Shown in pieces: positions 34,206 through 46,829 of a DNA stretch of 64,000 nucleotides. A program made the translations under genes and the position numbers. Source of the DNA: Vicia villosa (Eukaryota > Streptophyta > Magnoliopsida > Fabales > Fabaceae); NCBI RefSeq assembly GCF_029867415.1, contig NC_081185.1:136620782-136684781 (forward strand). The letters are read 5' to 3'. The notes under the pieces are model-generated. The model was not told where the DNA came from. It searched no databases and saw only the letters and a list, made by a program, of their open reading frames with translations. Each line of letters begins with the position of its first letter. Position 1 is the stretch's first letter.

Positions 34206-37200
34206 ATGCCTTGGGGGGCTCGTGGAAATCACCAACCCAGTGCTAATGGCAACGACAACGGAAAATTCTCCAATGCAAATCGGAATAGGCAAAACCATTC
34301 TTCTCCCTGGTACCACTTCTCCTAATTCATCCATTATTTCATTCTCTTTTTCAAAACACATCAAGGAAAAATACTGTAAGGTTTTAGTTTATTGGTTTGA
34401 TTGCAATTTGTTAATCTTACAGGAAACAAAAGATTGTGCAACAGAGGAAGTCTCTTCCTATTGCTTCGGGTAATGCCTTTGTTTTTAGTTTTATTTAGTG
34501 TGTTGTGTGTTGATGTTCTTACTTTCGCATTCACAATATGTTAATGTTGGCATTATTTTTATTGTAGTTGAGAAGAGATTAATTGAAGAGGTTCGGAAGA
34601 ACGATATTTTGATTATTGTCGGTGAAACTGGAAGTGGGAAAACTACACGTAGGTTACATCTTATTCTTGTTATGAATGTGGTTATGAATTATGATCATAT
34701 CCTAAGATCCTATGTGATTTAGGGTCTGTTTGGATTAACTTATTTGAACTTATTTACTGGCAAAAACACTTGTGAGACTATTGGGAGAGTTTATTGAAAC
34801 AACTTATGAGTTATATGACATGTTCATAAACTGTTTTCAACCTATAGCTTATGAAAATAACTTGTAGTTTATAAGAGAACTGCTTGACTTTATTTGATCT
34901 TTTGTTTATGAATAATTTATATTACATGATAAGAACTTATGTTATAACTGCTTAATTAAGTTGTTTATCCAAACAGAATCTTAGTTTTTTAGGAAAAGAA
35001 ACTGAAAATGGGCTTTTAGAGATAGCGGATTTCAGTATTTATGTCTATGACTCTACTGCATTGTACTTTGTAGAGATTCCACAGTTTTTATTTGATGCTG
35101 AATTTTGCCGCGACGGAAAAGTTATTGGAATAACTCAGCCTAGACGTGTTGCTGCTGTCACTGTGGCCAAACGAGTTGCTGACGAATGTGGTGTTGAGTT
35201 GGGCCAAAAGGTTGGGTACTCTGTTAGATTTGATGATTCTACTTCAAACTCAACAAGGATCAAGTATATGACAGATGGATTGCTTCTGAGGTACAACTTT
35301 TTTGTAGCTTTGATTAATGGGAGTGTTTCCTATCGAGACGTAACACCATAATTGTTTTTCTTCCATTCTTGATGTCAAACTACAAAGAATATTGTCTTAC
35401 TTTATTTAAATCTGTTACGTGATTTGAAGTAGCTGAGGAGGTTTCAAATTAAAATATCTTATTTTGTTGTCATGTTTTGTTAGTACAATTTTTCTTACGT
35501 GAGTCGACAGCATTTTTTACATGTGTTTACAGGGAAGCATTACTGGATCAGTATCTTTCTAAGTATTCTGTTATAATTGTTGATGAAGCACATGAGAGAA
35601 CCGTGCACACTGATGTCTTGTTGGGATTGCTAAAACGTGTGCAAGTTGCTCGTTCAAATTCTATCGGTGATGGTCGGAACCTTAATAATGGGAATAAGAG
35701 TTCTCCGTTGAAGCTAATCATCATGTCTGCAAGTCTTGATGCTCGCACTTTCTCTGAGTACTTTGGTGATGCCAAAGCTGTTCACATCCAAGGGAGACAG
35801 TTTCCTGTGGATTTATTTTATACTCGTCTTCCAGAAACTGATTATTTAGATGCTGCCTTGATAACGATTTTCCAGGTCATTGGCTTAAATCAGTCCATGC
35901 AATAGTTTAATAACGTGGTTTAACATTTAGTTTATTTTATGAGATCTTTAGATCCTAATTGGCACAGTGTTCCGTGTATGCATTTATAACATGTAGTTTC
36001 ATGTCTCATGCATGTCATTTTTTCATCCATGTTTTCCTGTTGCATCAGTCATTCATGCATATTTCTGTTTACACACACACACACAAGATTATAACATTGT
36101 GGTGGTAGATTAGAAATAAAGTTCACATCATTGACACTCATAGTCCCATGTCTTTGATGTGTTATAGGTTCATCTAGGCGAGGCCCCTGGTGATATACTA
36201 GTATTTCTGACCGGGCAAGAGGAGATTGAAGCTGTTGAAAGGCTTATCAATGAGCGACTTACAAAGTTACCTGAAGGAAGTCAGAAGCTTCTACCTGTGC
36301 CTATATTTGCAGCTCTTCCATCTGAGCAGCAAATGCGAGCCTTTTCACCGGCTCCATCTGGATTTCGCAAGGTATCCCGTGACTATGTAATATATATTTT
36401 GTTCAATTATTATATTACTTTTGCATAGAATTCAATAGAAAAATCTGGAAAGTAAGTTTAATTTAACTGTTCATTCTTTCTGTAGTTTTAAACTTAAAAC
36501 AGTTGACATTTTCGTCTTGGTTTTTATTCATTCTCTCGAAGCACTGTCTCATCTGATCCTGTTATTTTACAGAGTAAATGCTGGTTCCTGGTTGCCTCAT
36601 TTAGGAGGTTTCTTAACATGTCCTCTTGGATACATATAACTATTATTAGGAGGTTTCTTGACATGTTCTATTTCCATTCATGATTTGTGATTGATGGTAA
36701 ATTGGTAATGGATTCTGTCTTACATATAACAGCATTGCCATTATGATCCAAATCCTTTGATACAGTGTTATCAATTCTCCGCAATGGCGGCGCTATGCCG
36801 GATATACGTTGAGGTTTTTGGACTCGCCAAATGGAAAATATTGGCCAGTATTGCGTGGTTTTCCGCCATAATCTACTATAATGGCGTCGCAAAGCGCCGG
36901 TATAGTGGGCTTTTTGTTCTCCACCTCGGACCGCCATCCGCCATGGACAGCACTGCTTTGATATCATTTTCAGAAATAACATTTGTTTTCTTCCAATATT
37001 GTCTTTTTCTTTGCTGCTTCTATCAGTGAGTCAGTTTGGTTGTGATGTACTACTGTACTGTTTGTATAATTTGTTTCGTCACACAGACCCAAAATGCCAG
37101 ATCTGCCTTTACTTTAAACCGGCATTGTGTAATCTGTTGTCATGAAAGATCTGTAATTGGACATGTTTGCTATCGCCTATACTACCTTTGATGTTTTATT

Positions 37201-40200
37201 GCACTCTGCCAACACTTCTCCTTTAAGAACCATACTGTTTTTCAACACTTGGGCATCCCCATTTAATTTGAGCTAGTGTGTAACAACTAACAATAACACC
37301 AAGCAAGTCTTTAATGTGAGCTTGTCTTAGATTGTATTCAACATTGACACTTTGTTGTTTTGTTAGGTGATATTGGCAACTAATATTGCTGAGACGTCAA
37401 TTACGATTCCTGGAATCAAGTATGTAATTGATCCTGGACTTGTAAAAGCGCGTTCCTATGATCCTGGAAAAGGCATGGAATCTTTGATCGTAGTACCTAC
37501 ATCCAAGTCCCAGGCACTGCAAAGAAGGTATGGTCCTGGATTCCGTTTCAGTCATTTTAGTGTTTGATGTTAATTGTTTCTGCAGTTGTTGGTTGAATTG
37601 ATTTAGTTAATGTAATGAAAATGATGTAAGTTTGTTTCAGTTTAACCGAAGATGCATGTTTACATTTGATTTTCCTCAAAAAAATGCAATTTCTTAACAA
37701 AAAAGACTTTTGAGACGTGAATCTAGCATCATTCTGAATCACACTTTAGGAAATACTTCCGAGCTTTTTGGTCTAATCGATATGAATTTAGAATCACCCT
37801 TTACTACCTAATTGGTGCCATTACCTGGGGCTGTGATAGAAAAGTCTTCAATTTCATAAATCATATCACCCTCAATTTCATCACCCCAACACTTGCTCAG
37901 AATGCATAGCTCATTCTGAACAATAACACTGTACTTGTGATTCTTATCTCCTAGGACTATCATTTTGATGAGGAGAATTTGGACGGATGGATTCATCTAC
38001 AGAAGAAAACTACCCCTGGACTATCCTTCACCGAGTAAACCTTCCTTCATAGTGCCGTGTGTCCACTTATCCATGTTAACCTTCTTATTATGTGACACTA
38101 AGCTTATTTTCTTGTTGACTCTTTGTTGCCCAACATTTAGCCTCATTAAAAATTGCAGGTTTTATCATTGTGAGGTTAAATTTTCCTTTTCTTCGAGTGG
38201 TATTTTGCTATCGTAAATCATGCCCAAAACTTCCATTCCTCCATTTCACCCACCCTGTTATTGTTTTGTTGACATTTCTCTACTTCCGTCATTATGTTCT
38301 GTACAGTGTACTCAAGGTACGTAAAAACATGAGGCTTGTGATATTATATGTTCTCTAAGCGCCACCTTTAAGTTATAATTTGGGCATTCCTGCTAATTTG
38401 CATTCCATATATTCCGTTTTACTTCTGCTTAGGCGGTAGTTCTGTGTTTGTTAGACATGTCTCCTTATTTTAACTTCTCATTTATTTCTTCTATTAAGTA
38501 TTAACTCTCCAACCAAAATTATAGTATATTAGTATCTACTATCTACAGGAAGCATGCGCACTGCACCATGATACTGTCTCTTGTATATATGATCAGGAAA
38601 CACATCTAGAACTAAAATAAACTGCTTGGGCTCAAAGTATAGCTTTTCTTGATATAATTTATGTTAATCTTATCTTTTAAATCATATTTTAGTTACAATG
38701 ATTGGTATGTTACATATGTAGTTAAGTAGCTATGAAAGTAATATATTTAATTCTTCAAAAATAGAAGTGCATATTGATTTTCTATATTTTGGTAAAAGTG
38801 GACGTGCAGGGCGTGAAGGACCTGGAAAATGCTTTCGTCTATATCCAGAAAATGAATTCGAGAAACTTGAGGACTCTACAATGCCAGAAATTAAGCGTTG
38901 CAACCTTGCTAACGTGATTTTGCAGCTTAAGGCTTTGGGTGTTGACGACATATTAGGATTTGATTTCATTGAGAAACCTTCAAGGTGAGAACCTTTTCAA
39001 AATTTTGGCCTGGCAACTTCCCTACATATGCCCGTTTATGGAAAAATTGTGGTTGCTTATTTTTAAGGCTAAATTACTATGTAAACTAGATTCTTAAAGC
39101 TTCTCTATACTTTTAAATAGCTTTCCACACAATTTTCTACAGTCTCTATGTTTCTAAAGATTTTTGAATAAGTGCCAACTACCAAATACTATTAAGACTC
39201 TGCTAGCTTTTGCTTAATTATAAGGACCAATTTGAAAGTTAACAACCATTAGGGAGTATGGATCTTTAAAATTTGCTTAAACTATAAGAATCTATAGCTA
39301 TTTGAAAATTCATGAAACTACAGGGATCTGCAAAATAATAAAACCTATTTAAAATATAGGGATCTTTAGAAGTTTTTTTACAATTCACTTGGGAAGATGC
39401 TATTATCTCTTTACCGAGACAATTCCTTCAACCCTATATAGGTCCTTTCATTAACCTTTGATTTTTTTTTCTGTGATGTGTTCTAAACCTGGGACTAAAT
39501 TTCCATTGAGTATTACAATCAAGTGTTCTAATTCAATTTATCTCTCTTGAAAAATATAATCATTAAGGACTGGCTCTATATATACAGAGAATATGAATGT
39601 CATGACATTTATTTTGACAAATAACAAAAAACCAATAAGAATTAGAATGTCATATAGTATTAATGCAGAAAGACTTATAGGAATATTTATACACTCATGA
39701 AGTAACTACGAAGAATTCATAGACAGCACCTAATAAAACCTTGCTTGGACTATGAAATTGAACCTTAAAGCATATCTATAAAGATAAATCTCTATGTACC
39801 TGAAAGCTTGAAATATTCAAAAGTGCGCTGCCGCGAGAGCTTTTGCACTGAATGGAGATAATAAATTTAGAACAAGTCCTGTTATATAATGAAAAGCTTT
39901 GAATCATCCTACCAAAAAATATTTATAAAATGCATCATAATCTGTTATTCCAAATTGCTATTTGAGATAGAGTAGTTGGTGTTTTTAATGCTGAAAATAG
40001 GTAGTTATATATCTGTAGCAAGTATGTCTAATTAAGCAGCCTTCTGCAAGTGTCAAGAAATTGAAGGATGCAAGACATTAGGGAGAGAATGAGCAACCAA
40101 TAAAGTTTCTGTACTAGATTAAATACGTTTTGTTTGGAATTGGATGGCTCTACCCAGGTCATAATTTGGAAATATAATAAGAAAATAATACAGACATGCA

Positions 40201-41573
40201 TTTAATTGCTCTTTATAAGAGTACCGGAGTTAATAAACACTTCCGTTCCACTTACTGTTGTGTAAAGCATTTGAGAGTCTATTCCTTTGCATCAGTCAGT
40301 ATTGAGTTCAAATATTTGAAACTTCTATAATTCTGAGCTATCTCATGCATTGTACCTTTCACGTGTTCTAACAGGACAGCTATTGTAAAATCACTGGAGC
40401 AGCTATTTTTATTAGGTGCTTTAACAGATGACTGTCAACTATCTGATCCAGTTGGATGGCAAATGGCTCGACTACCCTTGGATCCTATTTATTCCAAAGC
40501 TCTTATTTTAGCTAGTGAGTATGACTGCTTGGAAGAAATGTTGATAACTGTTGCAATGCTTTCTGTGGAATCAATATTTTATACTCCGCGTGACCAGTAT
40601 GAAGAGGTTTGAAGAGTGAATTCTTATTTTAATTCATTCCTGTCATATTCTAATTAGGTGTTATGGTGAAATGTAAATGCAAACATGAATCAATGATTAT
40701 GTACTATGCCTCTTCTTTGCTATATTGACCATTTAACAATATTTGCAAACATTTTATGGATGGTTTAAATACATGTGATTGGTAATGGCCATTGGAAGAT
40801 TCTAGTCTTTATTTTACATCAACTTGTCTTTCTTCTCCATACTAACTTATTGTGCTTCTCCAATTTATTATGACCAGGTAAGAGCTGCCACTAAATGCTT
40901 CGCAAGTCCAGAGGGAGACCATATTACTTTGATTAATGTGTATAGAGCAGCTATTGAATTATTGCAGAAGAGAACATTGGACACGAATAAAGCAAAAAGC
41001 GAAAAAGTTTTACGAAAATGGTGCAAAGAAAATTTTATCAATAGCCGTTCTCTTAGACATGCTCGTGACATTCATAGGTTGTTTATTGTGCTTAAACTAT
41101 ATTTCAAAGTATCTATGAAATATGAGATCGACATTTGATTTATTCTCATTTCTGAAATTCCCTTTTCAGGCAGATAAAAGGACATGCTCAACAAATGGGT
41201 CTGAAACTTGCTTCTTGTGGAGATGATATGCTTCAATTTCGCAGATGCCTTGTTGCTTCCTTTTTCCTCAATGCAGCTGTGAAGCAGCCAGATGGAACCT
41301 ACAGGTATACAAATTTGGCCGATTAAAATATCATTTTGTTTCAAATTTTTTATCGGTATTATGACCGCTAATTGGAACCCTTACAACAGGGCTTTGGCAA
41401 GTGGTGAAGTGGTGCAGATCCACCCTTCTTCTGTATTGTTCCGGAAAAAACCAGAGTGCATTATATTTAACGAACTGATCCAAACTACTAACAAGTATGT
41501 TCGCAATTTAACCAGAGTTGACCACCTCTGGTTAACTGAACTGGCTCCTAAGTTTTATGCCATGCAGAATTAA
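34206..41573 (+). CDS. RID1: DEAH-box RNA helicase, RID1/DEAH10 type (12 exons)
   Basis: The exons are 34206-34309, 34423-34469, 34568-34648, 35074-35290, 35533-35875, 36168-36371, 37367-37527, 38799-38984, 40375-40606, 40878-41077, 41170-41304 and 41390-41573. All junctions are GT-AG and phase-consistent, giving 697 residues (the Arabidopsis protein is about 717 from memory). Motifs: Walker [10 protein letters not shown] (69-77), [12 protein letters not shown] (167-170), SAS (215-217), [27 protein letters not shown] (384-391). Helicase-associated and OB-fold domains follow, ending APKFYAMQN. The family unwinds RNA in pre-mRNA processing in the nucleus; RID1 is linked to splicing and meristem or root formation in Arabidopsis. 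RID1 rather than PRP22 or PRP43 is chosen from [13 protein letters not shown] near the N-terminus and the C-terminal block. The gene is intact. Intron 6 carries a hAT MITE. Confidence 0.93.
36755..36963. mobile_element. hAT-type MITE in intron 6 of the RID1-type gene, perfect 8-bp TSD
   Basis: The element spans 36763-36955 (193 bp), starts CAGTGTTATCAATTCTCCGC and ends, inverted, CAGTGCTGTCCATGGCGG. CTTTGATA flanks both sides exactly. The interior holds repeated GGCGG/CCGCC words and is much more GC-rich than the intron. It has no coding capacity. Confidence 0.88.
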
Positions 41574-42140
41574 GTTCTTGATGGGGCTAATAGGAAACAG
41601 GTAATTAAGATTATTGTTATTGTGATATATTGTTATTTTTGGTCTTGACCCTGTTGGGTGGTTTTGTATATGTATATTATGAGCAAATTTGATTTTGCAT
41701 CCATAATTTCATGTAATCTTCTATTATTGATCTGAATGTAAGAAAAATCATCTTAACTATTATTACTCACCAATTCAGTGTTTGACATTAAAAAATATAT
41801 TTTAGCCAACCAATTAGGCTCCGGTTGGTAACAATGAAGTTCTTATTTCTGTGAATATTTTTAGATTATATAAAATACGGGAGATATTTTGTTTGTATAT
41901 TTTTTGTTAGGGTGTGATACATATGAAGCGCAATGGGAGCATTACACTTTTAAAATTCTTTAAAAATAGTGACATTCTTTATTTATAGATTTAGATACAT
42001 CGTTAAAAAAAAAAAATCATGTTTATATGTCTTAAAATCTCTATATACAGTACAGAGAATGAAAGTTTTTTTTCTTCTCAAAACCATTAGATAATTTCTT
42101 AATGCACCTTTGGTTTTCTAGTGCACTCGTGAAATTTTAA
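41574..42140. other. 3' flank of the helicase gene, nothing else recognised
   Basis: Contains the 3' UTR of the RID1-type gene. T-rich stretches near 41640-41700 fit a plant polyadenylation region, but no single signal can be fixed. Confidence 0.4.
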
Positions 42141-42786
42141 AAATACTTTCGAATTCCGGGATGCATCTTCGGATGAAAAAAAACCCATAATTCATTCATT
42201 TTTAAATCACTTCTCAATTCTAAGAATAAATTTATTCTGAAAATATATTTCAAAAAGTATTTGAAAATGTATTTCTATTTCTAGAACCTACTAAATTAGT
42301 AGATCATCTTATATATTGAATATTGACACCCCTTTCAATTCTTCTCTGGTTGACGGTGGAGATGCAATTGTAAACTAATATGATAAATTCTTTGGTACTC
42401 ATGAGTCTAAGTTGGGTATCAGGACCTTTAGTACAAATTGAGAATTAAGAAGAAATTCTACTCTCTATTTTAGAAATTCTTTGGGACGCACCCGAAAGTG
42501 TATTTTCGGTATATTGATACGTAGAAAGCAGAAAAAACCGACTAAAAATACATCAAATTCACAAACTCATAATATCATAATTCAAATGTTGATAACATAA
42601 CATAAGCAATACATTAAGGATTTTTCTAAACATAATTCAAATATTACCGAACATCTGCCGCCTTAGTTATGAGAGGTGAAACAACTTGAGATACATTAGA
42701 CTTGAGAATGACATCGGGATGCACCATACCTAATGTGAAAAATAAACATTAAATTAACTAGTATACACAACAAGAAATAAGTACTA
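42141..42786. repeat. scattered partial copies of the GGGATGCATCTTCGG-type palindrome
   Basis: TTCGAATTCCGGGATGCATC at about 42147 and GGACGCACCCGAAAGTGTAT near 42483 resemble the palindromic spacers at 8540-9410. They suggest an eroded member of the same element. No coding remains of that element were seen here. Confidence 0.4.
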
Positions 42787-43565
42787 GAAAACAACACAAA
42801 CAAGTACAATCAGATCTCAGAGAACAAGACACGTGCCTGCAAGGTTGCAAGATTCAGTGGGAATTTTACTCGAAGAACTAGAAACTCAAGTCGAAAGAGA
42901 AGTTCGACAAGAGGAGGTTAGAGATCAACCAAGTACAATCAGACCTCAGAGAATAAGACACATGCCTGCAAGGTTGCAAGATTGTGTGATTACATCAGAT
43001 GATGTGGTCAATGATAAAGGTGAGTTAGCACAGTACACTTTCTACACAGATGTCGAACTTGTCAATGCAATTGAGGCATTAAAAAAATCGAAGTGGGTGA
43101 AGTGAAAGCTATGAATGAGGAAGTAAAATCCATCGAAGACAACAATACTTGGTCACTTGTCAAATTACCTCAAGGAAAAAAGGTAATTGATGTCAAGTGG
43201 GTATACAAGGTGAAGTGTAATCCCAAGGGGAAGTGACTCGACACAAGGCAAGGCTTGTGGTGAAAGGATTTCTTTAGTAGGAAGGAATCGACTTCGATGA
43301 AGTATTTACACCTTTTGCCAAGATCGAAACAATCAGGTTGGTTGTTGGTCTGGCAAACATGAACCCGATAACACATGGTCAAAGCAAGCACATTGAAATG
43401 AGGTTCCATTATCTTCAAAAGCAGGTAGCTAAAGGAAAGATGAAATTGGAACACTGCAGAAGTGAGAATCAGATTGCAGATATCATGACGAATGGAATGC
43501 AAGTCAAAGTGTTCAGAAGATTAAGAGCTATGATGAAGATAGATAGCTTAGACACAATAAATTAG
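42787..43565 (+). pseudogene. Ty1/copia pol remnant, internally deleted
   Basis: The integrase-to-RT linker carries a duplicated RHMPARLQD segment. Then come AMNEEVKSIEDNNTWSLV, GKKVIDVKWVYKVK and EGIDFDEVFTPFAKIETIR, which is the N-terminal part of copia reverse transcriptase. The sequence then jumps to SKHIEMRFHYLQKQVAKG and RSENQIADIMT, the C-terminal end of RNase H. The catalytic YVDD region and most of RNase H are deleted. At least two frameshifts and a stop occur near 43100-43275. Confidence 0.85.
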
Positions 43566-43569
43566 GTGG

Positions 43570-43916
43570 TGTATTAAATTGTAATTCCTTGTGTCGAAAA
43601 GATTAGATATGATTTAGAGTGTGTAAACAGTTTGTTACACACATATTTGTTTTAGATCTAGATAGATTTAATTTAGATTTAAAATAGATTTGATTTGATT
43701 TAGTTCTAAAATAGGTATTTTGGACTTTTATAATTTTGGGTTTTGACTTAAGGAGCAAGCTAAGCTAAATCTATAAATAGGGAGTAACACTCATTATTTT
43801 GAAATCAAATCAAAAGGTTGTATTCACAGAATTTGCAGTTGCAAGTGAATAACAAAGTTTTCCACAATCTATGAGCAGAGAATTACTCTGCAGAAACCAT
43901 AATCTATTTTGTAACA
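43570..43916 (+). mobile_element. 3' LTR of the copia remnant
   Basis: The ~347-bp sequence begins TGTATTAAATTGTAATTCC directly after the pol stop and a GGTGG tract, and ends TTTTGTAACA. It contains a TATA box (TATAAATAG, 43772-43780). No 5' LTR was found upstream of 42787. Confidence 0.6.
43772..43780 (+). promoter_or_regulatory. TATA box in the copia LTR
   Basis: TATAAATAG followed by GGAG, about 140 bp before the LTR end, as expected for an LTR promoter. Confidence 0.5.
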
Positions 43917-44365
43917 TTAGATTCGAGTTATTAATATTTAGATAAATTTATTTAAAAGTGATTTGAACAATAAATTTAAATATAAAGTCAATTATAAAAT
44001 TAAAAAATAATTAATTTAAGCTAAAAATCAATTTAACATTAGAAAAATTCAATCAAACATATAAAAATAAATTTTACACTCTAGAACCACTTTTGTTTCC
44101 TTAAAAAAGTGAAATTAAACATACACTATAGTTTATAACTTAAGAGATAAAATGTGTATTTAGATATGCGATAACAAAATTTAATTTTAAATAAATTGAT
44201 TTTAATTTAAAAGAGGAGGAATCTAAATTCCTTGTTTTGGTAAGTCTAAAATGATTCTATTCAAATATATTTATGTAAGAGTGAAACAAACAAATTTACT
44301 ATTAAGGAATTCAACATATCAAAACTAATTTTAAATCTTTAAAATCACTTTTAATTTAATACTTT

Positions 44366-44458
<93 letters not shown>

Positions 44459-44911
44459 GACTTGAAGGATTGAGATATGTAACATAAATTACTTAGGATA
44501 ATTAAGTGTTTTTGATTTTAAATTAAGAAATTAAAATGAAATAAAATGTTCAAAAAATAAAAGTGAAACTTAAATTTGAATTAAAGGGGGAAAATATAGA
44601 TTTATTTATTTATTTTAATAATAAAAGGTCAATCTAATCTATAAACTATCAATAATTAAGCTTTTTAATAATTGAAATCAATTAAAAAAAATTAATTATT
44701 ATTTAATTTAATTTTTTAAGATATACTATATTTTAAGAAATCAAATAAAATTACAATTTAAATACTTTTAATTAATTTTAATAATTTAAGAATCAAATTA
44801 TTCAATTGATTAGTTACATCAATTTTAATTTGATTTATTTGATGAGAATGGGAAAAAGAGATTTATCAAAAAGAATTTTGCTGCCAAAACATTCAGAAAC
44901 ACCGTCGCTAC
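43917..44911. other. very AT-rich intergenic DNA with a long (AT)n tract
   Basis: A perfect AT dinucleotide run occupies about 44370-44454 (roughly 42 repeats). The rest is A/T-rich without recognisable genes or elements and leads into the COQ4 leader. Confidence 0.7.
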
Positions 44912-45139
44912 TTGCAGTTGATTCGAATCCAAAGCCAAAACACGAACCCTAGCGCGTCTTCTCCATCTCCAGGTATTCATTCATCCATGTTCATTGTATT
45001 TTGGCTCGATTTGCTCTGTTTTTCATTCAATTCACTTGTTCTTATTGTGATAGTTGCGCTGGAAATCCGAATTCGCGAATCAAATCAAAATGGATATTAA
45101 TGTATTTTGCTATGTTTTAGATTTAACAAAAAAATTGGA
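44912..45139 (+). promoter_or_regulatory. COQ4 5' leader with a probable UTR intron
   Basis: A leader exon ending CATCTCCAG at 44972 is followed by GTATTC. An intron to TTTTAG at 45120 brings the leader to the ATG at 45140. The short upstream frame starting 44912 ends inside this intron. The call is inference from splice-site quality only. Confidence 0.45.
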
Positions 45140-45910
45140 ATGGTGGACGGCGGTAGAATCAAGCTGAAAACATGGCAGCAAGCAGCGGTGGCATTTGGTT
45201 CGGCCGTCGGAGCGCTTTTGAATCCACGTAGAGCTGATTTGATAGCGGCTCTTGGTGAAACAACCGGAAAACCTGCCTTTGAAAGGGTTCTTCAAAGGAT
45301 GAAATCTTCCCCCGAAGGAAGGGTCGGTAATCATTTCTCATCATGTTGTGAAACCATCTTGTTCTTGTTATTGAGGTTAAATGTTGAGTGCTTTTTCTTA
45401 TATAATATTGTTTAACAGGCAGTACTGTTGGAGCGCCCTCGTGTTGTATCTGCAAATGTAGGACATGCTTGGGACCTGCCAGAAAATACATTTGGTGCTG
45501 CCTATGCTAGATTTATGGGATCCAGGAACTTTTCACCAGACGATCGACCTCCTGTGCGGTTCATGGATACAGATGAGCTGGCCTACGTTGCAATGCGAGC
45601 TCGTGAGGTTCATGACTTCTGGCATACCCTTTTTGACCTTCCTACTAACTTGATTGGGGAGTCAGCGCTGAAAGTAATCGAGTTTCAACAGATGTATCTT
45701 CCTATGTGCATGATGTCTGTTGTAGGGGGCACAGCAAGATTCAGTGATAAACAGAGAAAATTGTTTTTTCAGCACTACTTCCCATGGGCTCTTCGTGCCG
45801 GCACACAGTGCAATGATCTAATGTGTGTGTATTATGAGCAGCATTTTCATGAAGATTTAGAAGATGTTCGCAGAAAACTGGGAATTGTTCCGGTCCCTGC
45901 TGTTCCTTGA
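45140..45910 (+). CDS. COQ4: ubiquinone biosynthesis protein COQ4 homologue, mitochondrial
   Basis: Two coding exons (45140-45322 and 45419-45910; GT-AG, phase 0) give 224 residues, close to the plant COQ4 length. COQ4 organises the matrix-side coenzyme Q synthesis complex at the inner mitochondrial membrane and acts in ring C1 modification. Diagnostic features are [20 protein letters not shown], then [20 protein letters not shown], and the metal-binding HDxxH...E signature at H126, D127, H130 and E142 (VHDFWHTLF ... GESALKV). [16 protein letters not shown] lies near the C-terminus. The start at 45140 is preferred over the upstream ATG at 45107, which lies in the probable UTR intron. The sequence has no obvious classical presequence, as in other plant COQ4 proteins. 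It is intact. Confidence 0.95.
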
Positions 45911-46829
45911 CTGAATGCTTTCCGAGCTGATGAGTTGTACTTATTCAGTGCAACTGCGATCAATTTTCTTAATAATGTCCAGTGCAACAGCGATCTCCTG
46001 ATATTTAGTCAGTTTTGTATAGGTTGGATTTTATCAAAGACTTTTATATCAGTCAATTAAATTAAATAGAATCATGAACATAGGTTTGGTTTTATAATCA
46101 TCCATTGCTATAGTGTTCCTGCTAAAAGGAAAACCGGTCCAGATTTTAAGCAATCATATTACACTAGAAATTTGGAATACTATTTTGTTTAAGGTTTACA
46201 ATTTTTAAGTAGAAAGTTTATGGTGTTGATCAATAATTATTACTCTGCTCCATCTGGTTTTTACCAAAGCTCTGCAGTACCATATTTACGAAATCAGAGC
46301 CTCTCATCAGATCCGGAAGGAACATAATCAATGGGAGTTTACTTTGTTGCCGGAGATGAAGACTGCTGGTGAAAATAATTCGAGTTGTATTGGGCATATA
46401 GCAGCTCTTTAGCAGAACTATTTTCCCGAATCAACATTAAAAACAGTTTTTTTTTCCCACTATATTGTCCTTTTTAATTAATTACTATTTTTGATCATTT
46501 TCTTCTGATGATTTGTATAGTCTTGGTATCTGTAATTATTTTCTTCCATGCTTGTCTTTGTTTTTATTCTACTATTTGTGTTAATATTTCTTTTTATTCT
46601 ACTGTAATCTGATTTTTGGATTATCTGGTCTACACACTATGGCTGAAAAGGTGTGTTATTTTCTGAATTTATCCTCAACTTCAATTGGCTAGGAAAATTA
46701 TTTAAGCCAATATATGATCCTTTCAAGTGTAGCTAAAGTGTGGGTCTGTCTCCAGTACTAAATGAAAACAAGTTAAGGTACACGAGCCTTATTGAGGTGG
46801 TGTTGCAGAGATTTAAGGGGTGTATTTGG
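45911..46829. other. COQ4 3' flank and intergenic DNA
   Basis: It must contain the COQ4 3' UTR. AT-rich, with no second gene or clear element ends. Confidence 0.4.

Noticed and set aside
37557..38358. Short open frames inside intron 7 of the helicase gene
   Set aside because: No protein features; splice sites and domain continuity place this stretch firmly in an intron.
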